NCBI GenBank assembly: GCA_026015225.1
Contig: JAOZGV010000053.1
Span: 1-20,056 of the forward strand
Direction of reading: 5' to 3'
Origin: Candidatus Bathyarchaeota archaeon
GTDB lineage: Archaea > Thermoproteota > Bathyarchaeia > 40CM-2-53-6 > RBG-13-38-9
Length of the DNA: 20,056 bases
Part shown: positions 6,971 through 14,209 of the stretch, in pieces
Layout of the letters: every line of letters starts with the position of its first letter
Position numbering within the stretch: the stretch's first letter is position 1
Made by a program: the position numbers and the translations under genes
The notes under the pieces: generated by a model
What the model saw: the letters and a program-made list of their open reading frames with translations, nothing else
What the model was told of the DNA's origin: nothing
The model's database searches: none

Positions 6971-7909
6971 TTGAGTAGTGGTTATGGTTACGGTAAAGTT
7001 ATACTTTTTGGGGAGCATTTTGTAGTATATGGACTTCCTGCAATAGTTAGTGCCATAGGATCAAGAACTATCGCATATGTTCAAAAACTAACTTCTCCTG
7101 ATTTGCAATTGATCGATGATAGACAAGAGGTTCCAGGATATAAGAAGGATAAAAAGGAAGAACAAAATAAATCTATAGAGAATATATTGAATTATTGCAA
7201 AATCGATCCAAAAAAATATGGTATCAATGTGCGTTTTAGTGGGGATCTAGTAGCTGCTAGTGGAATAGGGGCTAGCGCTGCAAGTTGTGCAGCCCTATCT
7301 AGAGCGTTAAATCAAGAATTCAGCCTAGGATTCGATGATGAAAAGATTAACCTCTCTGCGTTTGAAGGAGAAAAAGGGTACCATGGCAATCCAAGCGGGA
7401 TAGATAATACAGCTGCTACATACGGGGGACTGATCTGGTTTAAAAGAAACCTTAATGGTGGTCCAAATATAATTGATAAATTGAATATGAAAGACCCAGT
7501 GAATATTGTGATAGCTAATACCGGATTGACCGCAAGCACTGCAAAGGTAGTGGCTGATGTAAGAAAACAAAAGGGCAAAGATCCTAAAAAATTTGAAAAG
7601 ATATTTAATGACTATTGCGATATTATTAGTAAAGCTAGAAAAGCCCTCATTGAAAATCAACTCGATGAAATCGGTGATCTTATGAACAAGAACCAAAATT
7701 TACTCAGACAAATTAATGTTTCATCTCCAGAATTAGAAAAAATGATAAAAATAGCTTTGGATTACGGTGCTCTAGGAGCTAAACTAACCGGAACTGGCAG
7801 AGGGGGAAATATGTTTGCTTTAACTCCAGGTAAAGGGCTCCAAGAAACAATCTCTAATATCTTCGAAAAAAAGGGATATATGGTCTGGAAAACCACTATT
7901 GGAATTTAA
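6971..7909 (+). CDS. mvk: Mevalonate kinase (GHMP family)
   Basis: The 312-residue cytosolic enzyme phosphorylates mevalonate to mevalonate 5-phosphate with ATP. GHMP kinase motifs appear in order. Motif 1 is KVILFGEHFVVYG (9-21). The glycine/serine-rich nucleotide loop is GIGASAASCAALSRA (98-112). The substrate region EGEKGYHGNPSGIDN (132-146) carries catalytic-type D145. Motif 3 is GAKLTGTGRGGNMFAL (269-284). The length fits archaeal MVKs. It starts at TTG 6971 after GTGAT. The next three genes carry out the following two steps of the archaeal mevalonate pathway, which favours mevalonate kinase over other GHMP kinases. Confidence 0.95.
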   Translation: MSSGYGYGKVILFGEHFVVYGLPAIVSAIGSRTIAYVQKLTSPDLQLIDDRQEVPGYKKDKKEEQNKSIENILNYCKIDPKKYGINVRFSGDLVAASGIGASAASCAALSRALNQEFSLGFDDEKINLSAFEGEKGYHGNPSGIDNTAATYGGLIWFKRNLNGGPNIIDKLNMKDPVNIVIANTGLTASTAKVVADVRKQKGKDPKKFEKIFNDYCDIISKARKALIENQLDEIGDLMNKNQNLLRQINVSSPELEKMIKIALDYGALGAKLTGTGRGGNMFALTPGKGLQETISNIFEKKGYMVWKTTIGI

Positions 7910-7938
7910 GCATAATAAATTCGAATTTGGTGAAATTA

Positions 7939-9246
7939 ATGGGGCTTAGAGATTATATCAAAAAAATATCTGATGAGGGAAAACTCATAAAAATAGAGGA
8001 AAAAACCTCTAAAAAATTAGAAATTTCAGGTATTTTAAAGTCTATGGAACCGACCCCGGTTTTATTTGAGAAAATAATAGAATCGGAATTTAAAGTAATA
8101 GGTAATTTATTTTGTAGTAAGGACTCTATTGGTAATTACTTAGGAATTAACTCAAACGAACTTATATCAACAATGGCAAATGCCATAGAGAATAGAAAAG
8201 ATCCCGAGATGACTAAAGATCCTCCATGCCAGGATGTGGAAAGCAATGTAAATTTGGATCTTCTTCCGATTTTGTACCATTGTGACAAAGATGGGGGGAA
8301 TTACATAAGTTCTGCAGTGGCAATAACTAGGGATCCAGAATATGGGCAAAATATGGATTTTCATAGGGCTATGCAATATGAAAATAACGAAATGAGTATA
8401 AGAGTAGTCAAAGGTAGACATTTCCATAAATTTTTAGAGAGAAATGATGAACTTGAAGTGGCATTTTGTATTGGCAATCCTCCAAACATATTAGTCGCGG
8501 CTGCTACTTCAGTGGATATAGGTATCGATGAGCTATGTATTGCGAATGCTCTTGAGGAATTTAAAGTTGCCAAAGCAAAGAGTGTGGATTTGTATATTCC
8601 TGCTGAGTGCGAATTTGTTCTAGAGGGTAAAGTGTATTTAAATGAAAGGCATGAAGAAGGCCCTTTTGTTGATCTTACAGAAACTTATGATATAGTACGT
8701 AATGAACCTGTATTTGAAATTAAAAGGATGACGCATAGGAAAAACGCTATATGGCAAGCTCTTCTTCCTGGTGGACTTGAGCATAAGGTTTTAATGGGAA
8801 TGCCACGAGAGCCAACAATTTTCAAGAATGTAAACGAAGTTGGTGTAAAATGCTTAGATGTAAATGTAAACCCTGGCGGTTGTTCATGGCTTCATGCAAT
8901 AGTAAAAATTGATAAGAAGAATGAAGATGACGCTAAAAAGAGTATTAAAGCAGCTTTAAGAGGTCACAAGAGTTGCAAACATGTATTTATAGTCGATAAG
9001 GACATCGACATATATGATCCTCTTAATGTTGAATGGGCGATGGCAACAAGATTTCAAGGTGATGTTGATCTTTTAATTAAAGATAAGGAGCCAGGTAGCA
9101 GTTTGGATCCAAGTGCAGAGCCGGGATCTAAATTAACTACGAAAATGGGGTTCGATATGACCAAACCTCTTAAGATTCTTAAAGGAAAAAATTTCGAAAA
9201 AGCTGGCTTTCCAAAAATTGATATCTCAAAAAAAATCCCAAGGTGA
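7939..9246 (+). CDS. UbiD-family decarboxylase, probable anhydromevalonate phosphate decarboxylase
   Basis: The protein has about 435 residues and is a prenylated-FMN-dependent decarboxylase. In the archaeal mevalonate pathway described for Aeropyrum, this UbiD relative converts trans-anhydromevalonate 5-phosphate to isopentenyl phosphate. N138, R143 (NMDFHR) and H161 (GRHFHKF) keep the spacing of the metal and cofactor ligands of UbiD/Fdc enzymes. E240 and D245 in EEGPFVDLTETYD provide the acid pair of the R-E-(D/E) triad. The assignment as the mevalonate-pathway member rests on its position between mvk and the aconitase-X genes. ATG 7939 is chosen because GGTGA (7929-7933) lies 5 nt before it; TTG 7927 and GTG 7930 are alternatives. 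It needs a UbiX-type flavin prenyltransferase, not present here. Confidence 0.9.
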   Translation: MGLRDYIKKISDEGKLIKIEEKTSKKLEISGILKSMEPTPVLFEKIIESEFKVIGNLFCSKDSIGNYLGINSNELISTMANAIENRKDPEMTKDPPCQDVESNVNLDLLPILYHCDKDGGNYISSAVAITRDPEYGQNMDFHRAMQYENNEMSIRVVKGRHFHKFLERNDELEVAFCIGNPPNILVAAATSVDIGIDELCIANALEEFKVAKAKSVDLYIPAECEFVLEGKVYLNERHEEGPFVDLTETYDIVRNEPVFEIKRMTHRKNAIWQALLPGGLEHKVLMGMPREPTIFKNVNEVGVKCLDVNVNPGGCSWLHAIVKIDKKNEDDAKKSIKAALRGHKSCKHVFIVDKDIDIYDPLNVEWAMATRFQGDVDLLIKDKEPGSSLDPSAEPGSKLTTKMGFDMTKPLKILKGKNFEKAGFPKIDISKKIPR

Positions 9247-9252
9247 ATGTTC

Positions 9253-10431
9253 TTGCAAATAAATTCAGAAGAAAAAGACATGCTTAATGGAAAATTTGGT
9301 AAAGCCATTAAGAAAAGCATGGAAATAATTACAACGCTAGGAGAAATTTATGGTGCGAAAAGGTTAGTAAAAGTCAGTTCTGTACAGGTTGCTGGTGTTA
9401 GTTATGAAAATCTTGGGGAAGCAGGTTTAGAATTTTTAGATGAGATGGCAGCAGATGGTAGGGTAAGAGTCTTGACCACTCTAAATCCTGCAGGAATGGA
9501 CCTTGAAAATTGGAAGTACTTAGGAATAGATTCCGAATTTGCAAAGAATCAAATAAGGGTAATAGAGGCTTTTGAAAAAATGGGGATAATATCCACCTGT
9601 ACTTGCACTCCATACTTTATAGGAAATATACCTCGCTTTGGAGAACATATAGCTTGGTCTGAGTCAAGTGCTGTTTGTTATGCTAATTCAATTCTTGGAG
9701 CGAGAACGAATAGAGAAGGAGGTCCTAGTGCCTTGGCGGCAGCATTGACTGGCAAAACAGCAGAATATGGGCTGCATTTAGATAAACACCGCATCCCTGA
9801 ATTGACTGTTGTCGTTGAGACAAAAATCTCCAAAACATATGAATTTGGAGCCCTTGGAAAATCTATCGGAGATGAAGTAGGTGGGAAAATAGTTTACATT
9901 AAAGGAATAGATGACGCTTCAATTGAGGAATTGAAATCTTTCTGTGCAAGTATAGCTACATATGGAGGAACTCCAATGTTCTATATGGAGGGAATATCTC
10001 CAGAGAGTAAAATCATCAAAATCCCTAAAGAAAAAATTAAAATAACTAAGGAGAACATTGAAAAAAGCATCAATGAATTGAATGATGAGTCTGAAGTTGA
10101 TTTTATTAGTATAGGATGCCCTCATTGTTCTATAAAAGAAATCGCCAAAATAGCTGATCTTCTAAAAGGAAAGAAAGTAAATAAAGAATTATGGATAACT
10201 GTAGCTCGACCTATTAAGGAAATTGCGGATAGGATGGGTTATAGCAAAATAATTAAGTCTTCTGGAGCAAAATTAGCTTGTGATACTTGTTGCGTTGTGG
10301 CTCCTATTAAGGGTAGGTTTAAAACATTATGCACCGATTCTGCAAAGGGATGCTATTATGCAAGAGGAAAAAATAAGTTTAACACTAGGTTGAACTCCAT
10401 AGAGAAATGCATAGAGGAAGCATTGAATTGA
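9253..10431 (+). CDS. Phosphomevalonate dehydratase large subunit (aconitase X, catalytic)
   Basis: The protein of about 392 residues is an aconitase-X (AcnX/DUF521) large subunit. With the next gene it forms the dehydratase that turns mevalonate 5-phosphate into trans-anhydromevalonate 5-phosphate. Family segments include MLNGKFGKAIKKSMEI, VQVAGVSYENLGEAGLEFL, TCTCTPYFIGNIPRFGEHIA (115-134), ESSAVCYANSILGARTNREG (137-156), SIGCPHCS (286-293) and CDTCCVVAPI (343-352). C118, C289 and C346/C347 are the likely iron-sulfur ligands. TTG 9253 matches the usual family start and lies 6 nt after AGGTGA, whose TGA ends the upstream gene; ATG 9247 is the alternative. It overlaps the small-subunit start by 4 nt. 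Confidence 0.92.
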   Translation: MQINSEEKDMLNGKFGKAIKKSMEIITTLGEIYGAKRLVKVSSVQVAGVSYENLGEAGLEFLDEMAADGRVRVLTTLNPAGMDLENWKYLGIDSEFAKNQIRVIEAFEKMGIISTCTCTPYFIGNIPRFGEHIAWSESSAVCYANSILGARTNREGGPSALAAALTGKTAEYGLHLDKHRIPELTVVVETKISKTYEFGALGKSIGDEVGGKIVYIKGIDDASIEELKSFCASIATYGGTPMFYMEGISPESKIIKIPKEKIKITKENIEKSINELNDESEVDFISIGCPHCSIKEIAKIADLLKGKKVNKELWITVARPIKEIADRMGYSKIIKSSGAKLACDTCCVVAPIKGRFKTLCTDSAKGCYYARGKNKFNTRLNSIEKCIEEALN

Positions 10432-10826
10432 AACTCCAAGGAAGAAGAATCTATAAAGGTAAAGCTTTAGGAAAGCCGATCATTACAAATCAAAATATCA
10501 GCTTTTACGGTGGAGTCGATCCAGATACAGGTGTGATAACTGAAAAAGGTCATGAACTTGAAGGTAAAAGTGTGGCTAAAAAGATATTAGCTTTCCCCAC
10601 TGGAAAGGGATCAACAGTAGGATCTTATGTTCTTTATAGACTTAAAAAAAACGACAAAGCTCCAGCTGCGATATTGAATGAAAAATGCGATCCAATAGTT
10701 GCAGTTGGTTGCATAATATCCGAAATACCATGCATAGATGGTATAGATATTAAAAAGATATCAAAAGATACTTTTTTAGAAATAGACGGAGATAATGCAA
10801 CAATAAAGATGAAGAAAGCCAATTGA
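10428..10826 (+). CDS. Phosphomevalonate dehydratase small subunit (aconitase X swivel domain)
   Basis: This subunit of about 132 residues matches the aconitase swivel domain (DUF126). The opening LQGRRIYKGKALGKPIIT is followed by ISFYGGVDPDTGVI (25-38), FPTGKGSTVGSYVLY (56-70) and KAPAAILNEKCDPIVAVGCI (77-96). S62 in GKGSTVGS is the conserved serine of the family. TTG at 10428 overlaps the large-subunit TGA as TTGA, a typical coupled arrangement for subunits made in equal amounts. An in-frame ATG at 10407 would add seven residues not expected in the family. The frame ends 91 nt before fni. Confidence 0.93.
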   Translation: MKLQGRRIYKGKALGKPIITNQNISFYGGVDPDTGVITEKGHELEGKSVAKKILAFPTGKGSTVGSYVLYRLKKNDKAPAAILNEKCDPIVAVGCIISEIPCIDGIDIKKISKDTFLEIDGDNATIKMKKAN

Positions 10827-10900
10827 AATTAAGATTAAAATTTAATTATTAAATAAGCAATCCTTAGGACTTGCCTCGCCTTCAAAAAGTCAAAAAATTT

Positions 10901-10908
10901 TTAAGGAG
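10901..10908 (+). promoter_or_regulatory. Shine-Dalgarno site of fni
   Basis: TTAAGGAG ends 9 nt before the ATG at 10918 and is one of the clearest ribosome sites in the block. The preceding spacer (10827-10900) has an A/T-rich TTAATTATTAAAT stretch near 10840-10855 that could be a TATA element, so fni may also be transcribed from its own promoter. Confidence 0.5.
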
Positions 10909-10917
10909 AATCAGTTT

Positions 10918-12012
10918 ATGAAAATAACTTCTGCCAGGAAAATCGATCACATAAAATTAAGTATCGAAAAATCAGTTGAATCTAATGTAGACACTGGTTT
11001 TAAAGATGTTAGATTTGTTCATATGAGTTTGCCGGAAATTGACTTATCTGATGTAGACATTCATACATATTTTCTAAAACATAGACTTCTTGCTCCTTTA
11101 GTTATTGAATCCATTACTGGTGGTACTCCTCAAGCAATGAAAATAAATAGTAATCTGGCCAAAGCAGCTGAAGACTTGGGCATCGCTATAGGTGTTGGGA
11201 GCCAAAGAGCTGCTTTGGAGAATAGAAATTTGATTGATACTTATTCAATAGTTAGAGATAAAGCTCCTTCAGTACCAATTCTTGCTAATCTCGGAGCCCC
11301 TCAATTATTAGACGAGAATGCGGTAGATTATGCGAGGGAAGCAATCAAAATGTTGAATGCAAATGCATTAATAATTCATTTAAATGCTCTGCAAGAGGCC
11401 GTGCAGCCAGAAGGCCAGACAAATTTTAAAGAAGTCTTAAAGAAATTGTCCGAAATCTCAAAAAAAATTGATATCCCATTGATTGCCAAGGAAACTGGGG
11501 CAGGAATATCTATTGAAATAGCAAAATATTTGAAATCGGCCGGAGTTAAAATAATTGATGTAGGTGGATTAGGGGGAACGAGCTGGGCGGCAGTTGAATA
11601 TTACAGAGCGTCAAAAGCAAAAAAAGGAAATAAAGCAAAACTAGGGAAGACATTCTGGGATTGGGGTATTCCAACAGTAGCGAGTTTAGTAGAAGTAAGT
11701 TCTATACGCGGTATGATATCTATTGCTTCTGGAGGTGTGAGAACTGGTTTGGATGTGGCAAAAGCCATCGCTTTAGGGGCGAATCTTGTTGGCATGGCTC
11801 TTCCTCTTTTAAAACCTGCCACACAAGATAGTATCAAAGTCAAGAGAGTCCTAGATAATATAATTCAGGAGCTCAAGACAACCATGTTCCTTACAGGAGC
11901 TAAAGATATAAAATCTTTAAGAAACATGCCTGTTGTGATTTCTGGACCTACAAAAGAGTGGTTAATCCAGAGAGGATTTAATATCAAATACTTGATTAAA
12001 AAAAGGTCTTGA
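10918..12012 (+). CDS. fni: Type 2 isopentenyl-diphosphate delta-isomerase (FMN-dependent)
   Basis: The 364-residue TIM-barrel flavoenzyme interconverts IPP and DMAPP, supplying the allylic starter for prenyl chain growth. Motifs are RKIDHI (7-12), ITGGT (66-70), VGSQRAAL (93-100), and HLNALQEAVQPEG (154-166) with the Mg-binding and catalytic Gln/Glu at about 159/160. KETGAGIS (191-198), GGLGGTSWAAVE (216-227, flavin phosphate region) and SGGVRTGLDVAKAIALGA (271-288) follow. The length is normal. Archaea almost always use this type 2 enzyme. Its position between the isopentenyl-phosphate-forming genes and HMGR fits the pathway, though IPP itself needs an isopentenyl phosphate kinase that is not in this window. 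Confidence 0.96.
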   Translation: MKITSARKIDHIKLSIEKSVESNVDTGFKDVRFVHMSLPEIDLSDVDIHTYFLKHRLLAPLVIESITGGTPQAMKINSNLAKAAEDLGIAIGVGSQRAALENRNLIDTYSIVRDKAPSVPILANLGAPQLLDENAVDYAREAIKMLNANALIIHLNALQEAVQPEGQTNFKEVLKKLSEISKKIDIPLIAKETGAGISIEIAKYLKSAGVKIIDVGGLGGTSWAAVEYYRASKAKKGNKAKLGKTFWDWGIPTVASLVEVSSIRGMISIASGGVRTGLDVAKAIALGANLVGMALPLLKPATQDSIKVKRVLDNIIQELKTTMFLTGAKDIKSLRNMPVVISGPTKEWLIQRGFNIKYLIKKRS

Positions 12013-12057
12013 ATTGAAAAAAAGACATTAATAAGTTATAATTAAATATGCAGAGTC

Positions 12058-12075
12058 AAAAAAGAATTCTTTTTT
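12058..12075. terminator. 18-bp perfect A/T-flanked palindrome, possible T-run terminator
   Basis: AAAAAAGAATTCTTTTTT is an exact palindrome 46 nt after the fni stop and 33 nt before the HMGR start. The six T residues at 12070-12075 could end transcription on the plus strand, since archaeal polymerase terminates at T-runs. It could also be a protein-binding site near the hmgr promoter. A TATA-like TTATAATTAAAT lies just upstream at about 12036-12047. Confidence 0.35.
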
Positions 12076-12107
12076 AAAGATTTATCATTTAAAATTAGTG
12101 ATTTATT

Positions 12108-13370
12108 ATGCCAAACTCAGAGATCTCTGGATTTTATAATTTAAATCCGGAAGAAAGAATAAAACATGTAAAAGATTTTGCAAATCTATCTGAGGAAGAA
12201 ATAGCACTTTTGAAAAATACAGGCGCTCTAAAGATTGATCAAGCTAATCGAATGATCGAAAATGTAATTGGAACTATGCCTATTACATTAGGCGTAGCAA
12301 CGAATTTTTTAATAAATAAGAAGGACTATCTTATTCCGATGGCCATTGAAGAACCATCAGTAGTGGCAGCTGCAAGCAATGCGGCAAAGATTGCAAGAGT
12401 AAAAGGCGGATTCGCAGCAACCAGTAGTAGACCGATAATGATTGGTCAAATTCAAATAGTGGGAATTATTAACCCCTATAGTTCAAGAATGGAGATTTTA
12501 GCCCATAAGAAATCTATACTAGAAAAAGCAAATGAACAGGATCCAATACTGGTATCAAAAGGCGGAGGAGCTATAGATCTAACTGCTAAGGTCTTAGATA
12601 CTAAAGTTGGTTCAATGGTAATAGTTGAAATTCATGTAGATTGTCGGGACGCTATGGGAGCTAATGCTGTAAACACAATGGCAGAAGCCGTTTCCCCCCT
12701 CATTGAGGAAATAACTGATGGAAAAGTTTACTTGAGAATAATATCAAATTTAGCAACGGAAAGATTAGCCCGAGCAAAAGCGACTTTCACAAAAGAAGCT
12801 TTGGGGAATGATGTGATAGAAGGAATATTGAATGCCTATGCTTTTGCCCTTGCTGATCCTTACAGGTGTGCAACTCACAACAAAGGAATAATGAATGGGA
12901 TAAGTTCCATTGTTCTAGCAACTGGTAATGATACAAGGGCTGTTGAGGCCGGCGCTCATGCTTATGCCTCAAGATCGGGTAAATATCAACCTTTAACATA
13001 CTGGGAACAGGATAATGATGGAAACCTTGTAGGAACAATTGAAGTTCCAACTGCAGTTGGTTTGATAGGAGGCGCAACAGCTATCCACCCTATAGCAAAA
13101 ATTGCTATTAAAATTCTTGGTGTTAAATCTGCTTCAGAACTAGGAGAGGTTATGGCTTCTGTGGGTCTTGCTCAGAATCTTGCCGCCCTTAGGGCCCTTG
13201 CTTTTGAGGGCATACAAAAAGGTCATATGAAATTACATGCTAGGAATATTGCGCATATGGCTGGGGCAAGAGGAGATGTAATTGATACAATTGCCGATAA
13301 AATGGTTCAGATGAGAAAAGTAAGACTCGATCTTGCTAAACAAATGTTAGAAGAGATTAGTAATAAATAG
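12108..13370 (+). CDS. hmgA: Class II (bacterial-type) HMG-CoA reductase
   Basis: The 420-residue soluble enzyme reduces HMG-CoA to mevalonate, the committed step of isoprenoid synthesis. It matches class II enzymes of the Pseudomonas mevalonii type: EEPSVVAAASNAAK (81-94), RDAMGANAVNTMAEAV (180-195), HNKGIMNG (257-264), GNDTRAVEAGAHAYA (273-287) and GHMKLHARNIA (372-382). The catalytic set is therefore E82, K259, D275 and H373. Class I, found in most archaea, has a different signature set and length. There is no membrane segment. The ATG follows GTGAT by 4 nt. Class II reductases in archaea, known from Archaeoglobales and Thermoplasmatales, are interpreted as a transfer from bacteria. Confidence 0.95.
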   Translation: MPNSEISGFYNLNPEERIKHVKDFANLSEEEIALLKNTGALKIDQANRMIENVIGTMPITLGVATNFLINKKDYLIPMAIEEPSVVAAASNAAKIARVKGGFAATSSRPIMIGQIQIVGIINPYSSRMEILAHKKSILEKANEQDPILVSKGGGAIDLTAKVLDTKVGSMVIVEIHVDCRDAMGANAVNTMAEAVSPLIEEITDGKVYLRIISNLATERLARAKATFTKEALGNDVIEGILNAYAFALADPYRCATHNKGIMNGISSIVLATGNDTRAVEAGAHAYASRSGKYQPLTYWEQDNDGNLVGTIEVPTAVGLIGGATAIHPIAKIAIKILGVKSASELGEVMASVGLAQNLAALRALAFEGIQKGHMKLHARNIAHMAGARGDVIDTIADKMVQMRKVRLDLAKQMLEEISNK

Positions 13371-13407
13371 TAAAAATTTATAATGATTCTCTTGGAAATC
13401 ATAAAAA

Positions 13408-13415
13408 TTTTTTTT
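13408..13415 (+). terminator. Poly-T run after HMGR, candidate intrinsic terminator
   Basis: Eight T residues in a row follow five A residues, 37 nt after the HMGR stop and 26 nt before the GGGPS start. Such a run can end archaeal transcription, but the same stretch could equally serve as the A/T-rich promoter element for the next gene. Confidence 0.3.
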
Positions 13416-13440
13416 ATCTACAAATTGGAGACATTCAAAT

Positions 13441-14184
13441 TTGCCACCATGGGTTGAAAAATATCTAAATGAGAAGATAAATAAAAATGCCCCAACTCAT
13501 CTTACATTGATCGATCCAGAAAAAACCGAGATTAATGAAGCTATAAAAATTGCAAGAACCGCTGAGGAAGCTGGATCACTTGGTATTCTAATTGGTGGCA
13601 GTACAGTATCCTCAATCCATCATCTGGATGAAGTTATTAAGAATATTAAAAATTATGTAAAAATTCCAACCATACTTTTCCCAAATGGCATTACAGGAAT
13701 TAGCAAATACGCTGATGCCATTTTTTTTAGCTCTTTATTAAATTCCATTAATCCATATTACATAACAGGCGCTCAAGCTCTAGGAGCCCCCTTGGTTATT
13801 AAATATGGTATAGAGCCTATACCGATGGGATACATAATAGTCGGTGATGGAGGCGCTGCAGGTTTTATAGGCCAAGCTAAACCCATACCTTATAATAAAC
13901 CTGAATTGGCAGCCATATATGCTTTGGCAGCACAATTAATGGGAATGCATATTGTATACCTTGAGGCTGGATCAGGAGCGGATTTACCAATTCCTCCAGA
14001 TATGATAAGTAAGGTAAAAAAAAGCATAAATATTCCATTAATTGTGGGTGGCGGAATAAGATCGATTAAAGAGGCGCAACTAGCGGCAGAATCAGGCGCC
14101 GATATCATAGTCACTGGCACTATTGTAGAGGACGTTTCTTTAGAAAAACTAAAATCTATCGTTTCCGCTATTTGCAAATTATGA
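13441..14184 (+). CDS. (S)-3-O-geranylgeranylglyceryl phosphate synthase
   Basis: The 247-residue TIM-barrel prenyltransferase forms the first ether bond of archaeal lipids between sn-glycerol-1-phosphate and geranylgeranyl diphosphate. Markers are THLTLIDPEK (19-28, with Mg-binding D25), IGGST (51-55), FPNGITGISKYADAIFFSSL (80-99), NPYYITGAQ (104-112) and PMGYIIVGDGGAAGFIGQAK (128-147). The phosphate-binding elements are VYLEAGSGA (172-180), VGGGIRS (202-208) and VTGTIVE (224-230). The length matches the group II family. It starts at TTG 13441 with GGAG 10 nt upstream. The G1P supplier gene lies two genes downstream. PcrB-type heptaprenylglyceryl enzymes are related, but the archaeal context favours GGGPS. 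Confidence 0.95.
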   Translation: MPPWVEKYLNEKINKNAPTHLTLIDPEKTEINEAIKIARTAEEAGSLGILIGGSTVSSIHHLDEVIKNIKNYVKIPTILFPNGITGISKYADAIFFSSLLNSINPYYITGAQALGAPLVIKYGIEPIPMGYIIVGDGGAAGFIGQAKPIPYNKPELAAIYALAAQLMGMHIVYLEAGSGADLPIPPDMISKVKKSINIPLIVGGGIRSIKEAQLAAESGADIIVTGTIVEDVSLEKLKSIVSAICKL

Positions 14185-14209
14185 CTAGGACTATAAGGGG
14201 GCCTAATTA

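Noticed and set aside
7325..7696. 123-codon minus-strand frame inside mevalonate kinase
   Set aside because: Fully antisense to a clear GHMP kinase with all motifs intact.
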